In this document: one piece after another, positions 54,626 through 64,000 of the stretch
How the letters are laid out: each line of letters begins with the position of its first letter
Numbering within the stretch: the first letter of the stretch is position 1
NCBI GenBank assembly: GCA_027563935.2
Contig: CM050446.2
Coordinates: 109,596,499-109,660,498 of the forward strand
Reading direction: 5' to 3'
DNA length: 64,000 nt
DNA from: Costus lasius
Lineage: Eukaryota; Streptophyta; Magnoliopsida; Zingiberales; Costaceae
Translations under genes and position numbers: made by a program
The notes under the pieces: model-generated
The model's database searches: none
What the model saw: only the letters and a program-made list of their open reading frames with translations
Told to the model about the DNA's origin: nothing

Positions 54626-56413
54626 TGTTGGGAAACCCCGGGGATATTTTACAATTTTCAGAGATAGAGATTACACAAAACATTGCACAGCAGAAGCAAT
54701 ATCCCCGAAACGAGCCGGTCCCAAAAACCTAGTGAAGATCGCATGTGAGAGAGTCGACACGATGAGGTAGAATATACCTTAAAGCAAGATGAGGCTGATG
54801 TCGTGATAGGTGCCCAAGCGTGCGCCCTCTGCAGTTTCACACACACGGATGCCTCGAGTCCTCTTCTTCCACGCCCGGTGCTAGCCTCGGGAAGAAGATC
54901 CAAGCCCTTGTCACCTTCTTCAAGACTTGCGCCTCCTCCAAGGATGAAGCGCCAAAGAAGAAGATGAGGAGAAGGAGAAGCCGCCAAGGTGAAGTCCCTC
55001 TTGCGCCAAGAGGAGAGGAAGAAGATCACTTGCAGCTTGATGATAGAAGAAGGGTTGCGCCAATTGAACCCTTGCTCTCGCCCTTCACCCTTTGCTCTCG
55101 CCTCTTTCAGTGTTCACGCCTCCAAGGAATAGAATACCTGAGAGGGGGCGGCAAGGGCCACTTATATAGAGCAAGGGGCGGCCAGGGTTAGGGTTAGGCA
55201 CAATTTGCTTTCATAATGAAGCAAATTTGCCCACTTCACCCTATTATACCCCTTAGGCACCAATGGGGTTGGTTCTCTCCCCATTATACCCCTTAGGCGC
55301 CAATGGGGTTGTTATTGGGACTCATTGGTCGATGAGCAAGCCCATACTTCATTGAATGGGTTGATTAAGCCATTGGATCCAATCCAATACAACCCAAATC
55401 CAAATGTGACCTAACCGTGGTCATATTCGGATCAACCTACCATAAATGAAGTTTGGTTCGAATAACATTCTTCCATCTCATCAGGCCCATCGGTGCTGAT
55501 GAATTCTCCGAAATAGATCTGAGTTATCCAATAACTCGATTATAAGGCTTCCCGATCAATACGAGAACTCAAGTATCAAGATGTGTGACCCTGTAGGTTC
55601 CTCTAACGCTGGTAGTGCTGACCAAAGGTCACCACAAGTAGTGAGTGGCACCTAGCAGTGCATCGCTGCTACCCAGGTCATTGGAATGGATATCGACATC
55701 GACATCCCCATCATCGCAATTAGGTACAGATGCATTCCAGTCTCTTTGCCGTACTGATATCTGATTGGACAAGTGTGTCACCACTTGTTTTCATCCAATC
55801 TCATGGTTATGACTAAATCAGGTGTCACCTGGGTATGACCATACACTTTCAGTCATAGAACCATAGAGGAGCTCCATGGATATCAAACTTCCCTTAGGAA
55901 GGGGCAAATCCTCTATCTGTCCATTGACCTTCTCATATGGGTCGTGACATGCTCAATGACAACCGTTATTACCCCCAACTATGGTGAGGTGTTAGGTTAT
56001 ATCAAAGCATATCCCTAACCATATAGAATGGCCAGTGACCTCATGTCAAGGGATCAATGCATCTCCTATCACTTGTGAGGATAACTTGTGACACCAAGTC
56101 ATTGTCTCACAGCGGGTCGATCCAGTATATCCACTACTGATATACCCATATGTCTGCGTTGGCACCTCGTGCCTAACCAGCCCATATACCAGTCTCACAA
56201 GTACCAGAGCTATCCCATATCCACTCAAGTACATCGACTTGGGACTATCATTTGAGAACAGATCCAACCTGTCTGCAGGGACATTATCATATAAGTACAC
56301 AATCGCAGATGTAAGCAAATATAAATAATGACAATGCCAGAATGATATAAAATATCAACGTCAAGAAATACAATAATGGACCAAAACTAGGTCCTAGAGC
56401 ATATACACCAACA
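54626..56413 (-). mobile_element. Element C 5' LTR (right)
   Basis: 1788 bp, TGTTGGGAAACCCCGGGG to TATACACCAACA on the + strand. Minus-strand TATATAAG at 55161-55168. Contains a ~40-bp tandem duplication of CCATTATACCCCTTAGGC. Right TSD GCACA at 56414-56418. Confidence 0.9.
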
Positions 56414-56627
56414 GCACAGATGAATTATGCCACCATAGAAAAAGAGCTACTTGCAATAGTTTTTGCTTTCGATAAGTTTCATTCATATTTAGTTAATTCA
56501 AAAGTAATTATTTTTACTGATCATGCAGCTATCAAATATCTGGTTAACAAGAAGGATGCCAAGCCAAGACTTATTCGATGGATTCTTCTTTTACAAGAAT
56601 TTGATGTTGAGATTAGAGACAAGAAAG
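56414..56627 (+). pseudogene. Gypsy element F RNase H, continued after C
   Basis: Reads [40 protein letters not shown] and [15 protein letters not shown], the core of Gypsy RNase H. It joins RTLDD at 29086 once element C is removed. It ends at DKK near 56627, where LTR G sequence resumes. Integrase and the F 3' LTR are absent from the window. Confidence 0.88.
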
Positions 56628-57326
56628 TTTTATTCGCAACTTAAGTCGTGGGGGCCACCCGCAACTTAAGTAATAAAATGAATATTTATATTCACGACTT
56701 ACATGAAGGGACCCGCTTAAAACTCTATATAAGAGGGGGCATAGGTGCATGCATAGTGTGTCATAGTGTCATAGTAGCCCTAGCTGCTCTCCTCTCTAGA
56801 TAACCTAGCCGCCAACTTCATAGAGTAGCTGCCCCCTCTTCTTTCTTGTGGTGGCACCTCCTCTTCAAGTGGCGAGAGCTTGAAGGTTAAAGAAGACCCT
56901 TGGCGCAAGTGTTAGAGATCCTCAACTCTCCATTGTGCATCTTTCTCTTCTTCCTCATCATCAATTGGCGCAAGTGGGAGTGCTGCCCACTCCTTGTGGC
57001 CAAAAGAGGATAGCTTGTTGGTGGCACATCTTGGTGATTGGCGCAAGCAACAAGACTTCCCTATAGGAGTGGATCTCACCTTCCGAGGTTAGCACCAAGC
57101 ACGAAGGTTGAGAGGACTCGAGGAGCCCATGTGTGTGCGATTGCAGAGGTCGTTCCTGTGCGCGTCTTCATCATCGGCACTTGGTCTAGAAATTGATAAA
57201 GGTACTACTCTATCACATCCAGTGGTGTTCTTCTCATAAGTCGATCTTATTTCTTTTGGGAATTCTGTTTCGGGTCAATACTTCCTCTCTATTAAAATTT
57301 TTAAATTGGCCTGGGGATTCCCAACA
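56628..57326 (+). mobile_element. Angela-2 LTR G, part 3 (3' end)
   Basis: Starts TTTTATTCGCAACTTAAGTC and ends CTGGGGATTCCCAACA. TATATAAG at 56726-56733 gives a plausible transcription start at about 56755. TTGGCGCAAG occurs three times downstream (near 56908, 56965 and 57038). It completes the LTR begun at 2051. Confidence 0.8.
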
Positions 57327-57911
57327 GTGCAAACCCAAATCAAGGTTGAGGTAGAGGTGAAGGAGGAAGAACTTTTCAACATCATAAAGGAAGAAGACAA
57401 TTCCAACATAATGAAGGAAGACAAGACTTCCAACACCCACAAAACCTTGGTAACTCTAACTTATATTGCACAATATGCAAGAAGTCTAATCATCGTGCAA
57501 GAGATTGTCATTTTAGATGCACTATATGCAAAGACTCTTGTCATTCATATAGTGTTTGTCAATACAAAGACAAAAAGGAGAGAAATGATCGAAAGTAAGT
57601 GGCACATTTCTCAAAAGAAGAATAAGAAGAACAAGACCAAGACCAACTCTTTTTGTGTGTTGAAAATGATCAAGCTCTCTATTTTTGGAAAAGATCAACA
57701 AAAAAGTTTAGAAACTTGGTTGTTAGATTCTAGATTTAGCAATCATATAACGGGCAACAAAGATGCTTTCTCATAATTAGATAAAAGTTTCTCCTCACGG
57801 ATTGAACATGGAGATAGCAAACGCTTGGATATAAAAGGCAATGGTGTCATTTCAATCCACATTCAAGAAGGTCAAGAAAGGTGCATTCATAATATTCATT
57901 ATTCTCCTAAT
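57327..57911 (+). pseudogene. Copia H: gag linker, two zinc knuckles, protease
   Basis: Gly/Arg/Gln-rich linker (GRGEGGRTFQHHKGR) then CTICKKSNHRARDC and CTICKDSCHSYSVC, two adjacent C-x2-C-x4-H-x4-C knuckles at about 57460-57555. After a frameshift the protease start reads WLLDSRFSNHITGNKDAFS, where the active-site D-S-G has become D-S-R. It is cut at 57911 by LTR I. The double knuckle is less common than the single one in Copia. Confidence 0.8.
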
Positions 57912-59723
57912 TGTTGGTGTATATGCCCTAGGACTTATGGTTAGTCCGATATATGTCACATTCATATGTGATATCTTGAGCATCTTGGTATTGTGATTGT
58001 TATGCATGTGGTACATCTACATCACATGTACATTTGCATAAACAATGTACCTGGAGATAGATTTTATCTAATCTCAGAGATCGTCCCTGGTTGAGTATCT
58101 TAGTGGATATAGGACATCTATAATGCATGTGAGACTTGTATATATGCTGGTTGAGCACTTGTTGCTAATGCAGACATATGAGTATATCAAGATAGATATA
58201 TTGGACCAAGCCGCTATGAGGATTTGACTTGGTGTCTCAAGTTAAATCTCACAGTGATAGAGATACATATGTCCTTAACTTGAGGTCATTGATATCTCTA
58301 TATAGTAAGTGGTACACTTTGATACAACCTAACGCTTCGCTCATAGCAGGGGAGTCATAATAGTTGTCATTGGATATATCACAAGCCATAGGAGAGGCTC
58401 AATGAGCCAAGACAGGATTTGCCCCTTCCTTAAGTGGAAGCTTCATGTCCTTGGGTGCCCCACATATGGATGCATGACTAAAATTATATGGTCATACCCA
58501 GGTGAGAACCTAATTTAGTCATGACCATTAAATTGTGTTAAACAAGTGTGACACACTTGTCCAATCTGGATATCAGTTTGGCAAAGGGACAATAGTGTAC
58601 ATGTACTTTGTTGCAGTTTAGGGGCTATCGATGATGACATCCATTCTGATGACTTGGGTAGCAATGATGCACTACTAGGTGCTACTAATTGCTTGTGATG
58701 ACCTGGGGTTATCATTGCCAATGACTGAGGAACCTACAGGGTCGCACTCTTAAACACTTGAGATCTTGTATTGATCGGGTAGCCTATGATCGAGTCATTT
58801 GGATGATTTGGATCAATTTGGGAGTCTGATGCATCGCAGATACATCTGATGAGTCAGAGATGACCATATGAAGTCAGGATACGTTTTGACATCAGTTGAC
58901 CCCGGTTAACCCTTAAGTGACCACATTTGTCCTTGGTTGACTAGGTCTAGTCAACAGGTCAAGTGACGTAATTTGCGCTGAATTTATTCGGAGGCTTGTT
59001 GACTTGATTTAAACGTAAAATGGAGGGGTCCATAGCTTAAGCACAATAATGAATATTTATATTCATTTAATATGAATAAATCTATTAGACTTATTCATGA
59101 CTTAAGTAGTGGGACCTGCGCTGAAACTCTAAATATACAAGGGCTGCGGGGTGAATATAGTATCTTTTATTCTTTGCAACCCTAGCCACCTAGAGCTCCC
59201 TCCCTATCCCTAGCCATCATCCAAAGAAGTGCCGCCCCTCCCCCTTCCTTGTGGTGGCGGATCTTTGAAGTGGCGAGAGCAAGAAGGGACAAGGAGGTCT
59301 TCATCTTCTCCTTGGCGTAAGTGGTAGAGCATCCCTCTCCTTGCCGCCATCACTTCCTCTTCTCCTTGGCGCTTCAACTTTGAAGAAGGCACAAGTTGAG
59401 AAGGTGACTCCCCTCTTGGCACATCTTTGAGGTGGTGCAAGCAAGAGCATCCCTTAGGCGTGGATCTTCCTCCCGAAGGCTAGCATCAGGCGTGGAAGGA
59501 AGAGATCTTGAGGAGTCCGTATGTGCACGAGCGTAGAGGACGCTCCCTTACGCGTCTCAACATCGTCATCGGCTACTCCTAAATTTGCATTAAAGGTACT
59601 GCTCTATCACATCTGGTGGCTTCTCTCGTAAGAATGATCCTTTGTGTATCGGGAAATTAGTTTCGGGCCAACACTTCCACTCTTCTTGTTTTAATTTTAA
59701 ATTTGACCAAGGGTTTCCCAACA
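57912..59723 (+). mobile_element. Angela-2 solo LTR I
   Basis: 1812 bp, TGTTGGTGTATATGCCC to GGGTTTCCCAACA. TSD CTAAT (57907-57911) and CTAAC (59724-59728), one transition apart. The TATA zone at about 59123 is degraded (TAAATATACAAG). No internal sequence. Confidence 0.88.
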
Positions 59724-59728
59724 CTAAC

Positions 59729-60990
59729 ATCACTCAAAATCATTTGATTGTTGGTCAAATGTTGCAAAGAGGCTCCAAATTGATCTTTGATAATTATCAA
59801 TGTGAGATATTTGATAAGAAGACAAATCACATAGTTGCTATTGTAAAGATGAGCTTGAATAACCTCTTTCCTATCAATTTAGAGACTATGCAAAGTTTTA
59901 CTTTGAAAAGTGAGGTTGTTGATATATGCCAACTATGGCATTTACGATATGGACATTTGAACTATAAAGGATTGCAACTTCTATAACAAAAGAAAATGGT
60001 ACTTGGATTACCACACATACAAAGTTGTGATAAACCTTGTGAAGGTTGCATGTATGGAAAGTTACATTGACTTTCATTTCCTAAAATAGCTTGGAGAGCT
60101 TCCGGTCCTCTTGAGCTTGTACATGTGGATATATATAGTCCAACACAAACGCCATCATTGGATAACAAACAGTATTTCATTCTTTTATTAATGATTTTAC
60201 AAGATTGATATGACTTTATTTTCTTAAGAAAAAATCATATGTTTTTATAATTTTCCTACATTTTAAAGCTCTAGTTAAAAAGCAAAGTGGTTATCAAATT
60301 AAGACTCTCCGGACTGATCGTAGTGGAGAGTTCATTTATAAGAGGTTCCTTGATTATTGCATAGAATATAGAATACAAAGACAACTAACAGTGAGTCATT
60401 TCCCTCAATAAAATGACCTTGCAGAAAGAAAGAACAGAACCATAGTTGAAATGGCTAGAAGCAGGTTGAAGGGAAAAAAAATCTTCCGAATCAATTCTGG
60501 GCTGAAAGCAGTTCATATAGCTGCTTATATCTTGAATCGCTCCCCACCAAAAGCTGTTCGCAACAAGACTCCATTTGAAACTTGGCACAAGAGGAAACAT
60601 CTAGTTAATCAGCTCAAAGTGTTTGGATGTCTTGCTTATCCACTCACAACTTCTCAAGCAAGAGAGAAGTTTGAGAAGAAAGGGGAGAAGTAGATCTTTA
60701 TTGGATACAGTGATGAATCCAAAGGCTACAAACTTCTCAATATACATAACAACAAATTGGTAATCTCACATGATGTCCTTTTAATGAATTAACAAAACAA
60801 AAATGGGAAAAATGAAGAAGTTAGATTGCAAGAAGGAAACCAAGAAATTAGTTTTCAGCATGACATTACAAATGCAGCAAATCAATAAAAAATTCATCAA
60901 TAAGTAGTTGGAAATGCTAAAAATTCTCATGATGCTCCTGAAATTCAACAACAACCACAAGTGGAGGATGAAGATACTGAAACTCCTCTT
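59729..60990 (+). pseudogene. Copia H GAG-pre-integrase and integrase
   Basis: ICQLWHLRYGHLNYKGLQLL and CDKPCEGCMYGK form the His-His-Cys-Cys finger. Then LVHVDIYSPTQTPSLDN, IKTLRTDRSGEFIYKRFLDY and NDLAERKNRTIVEMARS carry the integrase D, D and E. ILNRSPPKAVRNKTPFETW, LKVFGCLAYPL and FIGYSDESKGYKL are the usual C-terminal Copia integrase motifs. Several stops (for example after LQLL, GKLH and HFPQ) and a frameshift near 60200 make it dead. Confidence 0.85.
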
Positions 60991-61079
60991 CGAAGGTATT
61001 GATGTTTAGTAGATATATATGCTTCTTGCAATGTAGTTTTCTTAATGAGTGAGTCTGATAGTTTTTCATTTGCACAAAA

Positions 61080-61500
61080 GGAAGAAAATTGAAGAAAAAC
61101 TATGAATGTTGAAATGGAAAGCTTCAAGAAAAATTGCACTTAGGAATTGATAGATCTTCCAAAGGGAAAAGAAGCCATTGGCTTAAAATGGGTGTATAAG
61201 ATCAAGTATGATGAAGCTGGAAACATTCAAAAGTATAAAGCACGCTTGGTTGCCAAAGGCTATTCACAATAATCTGGAGTGGATTTTAATGAGACATATG
61301 CTCCTATTGCTAGAATGGAAATAATTTGAACTGTACTTGCCTTAACAGCATAAATGGAGATGAAGGTGTATCAAAATGATATGAAATCAGCCTTCTTGAA
61401 TGGAGAATTACAAGAGGAAGTCTATGTGAAGCAACCTAAAGGTTATTTTGTCAAAGGCAAGGAAGATAAAGTTTATCGGCTTCATAAAGCATTATATGGG
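61080..61500 (+). pseudogene. Copia H reverse transcriptase, N-terminal part
   Basis: Reads [57 protein letters not shown] and QNDMKSAFLNGELQEEVYVK, then KEDKVYRLHKALYG. This is the Copia RVT_2 domain as far as the first catalytic Asp segment (here DMKSAFLNG). The YVDD segment would follow but LTR J enters at 61501. Confidence 0.85.
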
Positions 61501-61954
61501 TGTTAGTGTTTATGCCCTAGGACCTCTTGTTGGTCCATCTTTTGTACTACTTGACACTGATATTTTATATATATCATTCTGGCATTATCATTATTATACT
61601 ATGTTTACATCTGTGTCTTATGTACATTTGCATGATAATGTTCCTGGAGACAGATTTCATCTGGGCTCAAACTTATGTCCTCAGTCAAGTACCTAAGTAG
61701 AAAAGGGATAGCACTGGTACATATGAGACTCGTATATGGATTAGTTAGGCACATGGTGCTAATGCAGGCATATAGGTATATCAGTGGTGGATATACTGGA
61801 CCGACCTACCATGAGGCTCTAACTTGGTGTCATGAGTTAAGCTCACAAGTGACAAGAAATGCATTGATCCCTTGACTTGAGGTCATTGACCCTTCTATAT
61901 AGTTAGGGACATACTTTGATACAACCTAATGTCTCACTATAGTTGGGAGGTTAT
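61501..61954 (+). mobile_element. Angela-2 LTR J, 5' part
   Basis: TGTTAGTGTTTATGCCC start, collinear with LTRs G and I, interrupted by element K at 61955. The rest lies beyond the window. Left target site ATGGG (61496-61500). Confidence 0.8.
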
Positions 61955-63910
61955 TGTTGGGAAACCCCGGGGACATTTTACAATTTTCAGAGTTATGGAC
62001 ATACATTTTTCGCAGCGGAAGAATGTCCCCGAAACAGGCCAGTCCCAAAAACCCAGTGAAGATCGCATGCAAGGGAGTCGACACGATGAGTTAGGAAATA
62101 CCTTAAGAGCAATGTAGAGCGATGTCGATGAAGGCACCCAAGTGTTCGCCCTCTGCAGTCTCGCACACACGGATCTCTTGAGTTCTCTTCTTCCACGCCC
62201 GGTGCTAGCCTCGGGAAGAAGATCCAAGCCTTAGGGAGATACTCTACTTCACTTGCGCGACTAAGAGAGATGATGCGCCAAGAGAAGAAGGAAGACTATC
62301 CAAAAACGCCAAGCACTAATGTTCCTTGCGCCAAGAGGAAAGGAGGAAGTGGCTTGCGGTTATGGAAGAAGGAAGATGCGCCCTTGCTCCAAGCACTCGC
62401 CCCTCTTCTTGTGTTCACGCCTTCAAGGATTAATTACACACAAGAGGGGGCGACTAGAGTCATATTTATCGGGCAAGAGGCGGTTAGGGTAATGGCTAGG
62501 ATCATGACAAGTGTAGGGCTAGGATGAGGAGGTTTGAGATAAGGAAAGTCTCCAAGACATTTCCATAATTCTCATTCAACCTTACCTTTTGTTCCCACGC
62601 CTTTCCTTGTGCGCCAAGGCCTTGCCTTGCGCCTCAAGCAATGCCATAGAGGCATGCATTCCATCCTAGGAAGAGAGGGGGAGGCGCCCTTTACTTCCAT
62701 AATGAAGCAAAGGCGCCAACATGACCCCATTATGCCCCTAGGCGCCTAATGGTTCATGTTTCTCCCCATTATACCCTTTTAGCCTCTCATCTCTTCATGA
62801 GAACTTGTTATTGGGCCTCATTGGATAATGAGCTAGCCCAAACATCATTGCATAGGTTGATTAAGCACTTGGATCCAATCCAATGCAACCCTAATCCAAA
62901 TGTGACCAACCATGGTCAAATACGGGTCAACCTGCCAAAAATGAAGTTTGGCTCCAATAACATTCTTCCATCTCATCAGGCCCATTGGCGCTGATGAAAT
63001 CTCCCAATTATATCCGAGTTATCCAATAACTCGATCATAAGGCTTCCCGATCAATACGAGAACTCAAGTATCAAGGTGTGCGACCCTGTAGGTTCCTCTG
63101 ACGCTGGCAGTGCTGACCAAAGGTCATCACAAGCAGTGAGTGGCACCTAGCAGTGCATCGCTGCTACCCAGGTCGTTGGAATGGATATCGACATCGACAT
63201 CCCCATCATCGCAACTAGGTACAGATGCATTACAGTCTCTTTGCCGTACTGATATCCGATTGGACAAGTGTGTCACCACTTGTTTTCATCCAATCACATG
63301 GCTATGACTAAAATAGGTTCTCACCTGGGTATGGCCATACACTCTCAGTCATAGAACCATAAAGGAGCTCCATGGATATCATACTTCCTTAGGGAAGGGG
63401 CAAATCCTATGTCTGTCCATTGATCTTCTCATATGGGTCGTGACATGCTCAATAACAACCGTTATGACCTCCCAGCTACGGCAAGGTGTTAGGTTGTATC
63501 AAAGCAAATCCCTAACCATATAGAATGATTAATGACCTCAAGTCAAGGGATCAATGCATCTCCTGTCACTTATGAGGATAACTCATGACACCAAGTCATA
63601 GCCTCATAGCGGGTCTATCCAGTATATCCCCAATGATATACCCATGTGTCTGCGTTAGCACCACGTGCCTAACCAGCCCACATACCAGTCTCACAAGTAC
63701 CATAGCTGTCCCATATCCACTAAGGTACATAGACTGGGGATTATAATTCGAGCACAGATCCAATCTGTCTCCAGGGACATTATCATGTAAGTACACAATC
63801 GCAGGTGTAGTCAAACAATGATAACGACAATGCCAGAATGATATATAAATATCAGTGTCAAGTAGTACATAAGTTGACCAAAACTAGGTCCTAGGGCATA
63901 TACACCAACA
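61955..63910 (-). mobile_element. Angela-2 element K, 3' LTR
   Basis: 1956 bp, TGTTGGGAAACCCCGGGG to TATACACCAACA, minus orientation. It is followed by a polypurine tract and coding sequence, so K is a full element and not a solo LTR. Left target site GTTAT (61950-61954); the right copy is outside the window. The TATA position at about 62459 is degraded (CATATTTATCG). Confidence 0.88.
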
Positions 63911-63912
63911 AT

Positions 63913-63921
63913 CTCCCACTT
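63913..63921 (-). promoter_or_regulatory. Polypurine tract of K
   Basis: AAGTGGGAG in element orientation, as in A, B and C. Confidence 0.75.
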
Positions 63922-63931
63922 GCACTAAGAA

Positions 63932-64000
63932 CTAGAAGTTGAGGAATCTCAACCCCATATCTCTAGCGTGACCATCATGCTTCTGCTGCGCCAAAGCCTT
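63932..64000 (-). CDS. Element K polyprotein C-terminus (partial)
   Basis: The last 22 codons read KALAQQKHDGHARDMGLRFL-NF and stop, matching the ends of the A, B and C polyproteins (LAQQKH...MGLRFLN). The frame is open to the window edge, so integrity of the rest cannot be judged. Confidence 0.85.
   Translation of the reverse strand, partial: KALAQQKHDGHARDMGLRFLNF

Larger units (their letters stand above)
29092..56413 (-). mobile_element. Angela-2 element C, full-length, carrying A and B
   Basis: LTRs at 29092-30839 and 54626-56413, minus orientation, tRNA-iMet primer site beside the right LTR and polypurine tract beside the left. The TSD is imperfect: GCACA on the right (56414-56418); on the left GCATA in duplication copy 1 and TCATA in copy 2, each followed by one extra G. 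Removing A, B and their second TSD copies leaves a normal Angela-size element of about 9.1 kb. Its polyprotein has stops and frameshifts, so C is not autonomous. It interrupts F RNase H. Confidence 0.88.

Noticed and set aside
54820..55191. 123-residue ORF rich in Arg/Lys/Glu (also 29286-29621 and 26114-26305)
   Set aside because: Lies within Angela-2 LTRs in the GCGCC repeat zone; recurs only because the LTR does.

Overview
This is plant nuclear heterochromatin: 64 kb made almost entirely of LTR retrotransposons inserted into one another. No bacterial, organellar or intact host gene was found. Long-LTR Copia elements of the Angela/BARE type (polyprotein order gag-protease-integrase-RT-RNase H, LTRs of 1.7-2.3 kb, initiator-Met tRNA primer sites) and Tat/Athila-like Gypsy elements (tRNA-Asp primer sites) point to an angiosperm with a large genome. 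A monocot is my guess; the species cannot be named. The only host-gene trace is a calcium-dependent protein kinase fragment at 62-345 (-).

Labels used below. H: oldest, decayed Copia, + strand, in pieces at 1336-2050, 57327-57911, 59729-60990 and 61080-61500. Angela-2 family (LTR starts TGTTGGTGTATATGCC): LTRs G (split), G2, I and J, element C, and element K, which runs off the right edge. Angela-1 family (LTR starts TGTTGGGGTATGCCC): full elements A and B and one solo LTR. Gypsy: E (-), F (+), the non-autonomous element D (-), and two solo LTRs.

Layout. 1-1335: kinase fragment, a 155-bp inverted repeat and purine-rich DNA. 1336-2050: H gag. 2051-57326: LTR G, sitting in H and opened by solo LTR G2 (2567-4843) and by a 51-kb block (5443-56627). 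That block holds Gypsy E (5443-7145 and 14849-15332) split by D (7146-14848), then Gypsy F, starting at its 5' LTR (15333-18297). F is split by an F-type solo LTR, an Angela-1 solo LTR, a D-type solo LTR and element C (29092-56413). C is split by A (33525-42639, -) and B (42672-51747, +), which stand head to head 32 bp apart. A 3.3-kb segment of F, the D-type LTR and the C LTR is tandemly duplicated (24180-27496 and 27497-30816). After 57326 the rest of H follows, broken by solo LTR I (57912-59723) and LTR J (from 61501), which itself carries K.

Relative age follows from nesting, target-site duplications (TSDs) and LTR divergence: H first, then G/I/J, then E/F, then C and D, then A (13 LTR differences counted by eye in 1694 bp), and last B (4 differences plus one 11-bp tandem duplication). 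A encodes an uninterrupted 1294-residue polyprotein and is the only element here that looks potentially autonomous. B differs by one nonsense codon at position 22. D lacks capsid, protease and pol and could move only with enzymes supplied in trans.

The most unusual signals are: (1) three related Gypsy LTR families with a shared scaffold, each carrying a different array of roughly 65-75-bp palindromic repeats at the same place; (2) element D, which keeps a gag tail fused to an acidic repetitive region and carries its palindromic array in both the LTRs and the internal region; (3) the A/B head-to-head pair, an 18-kb near-palindrome.
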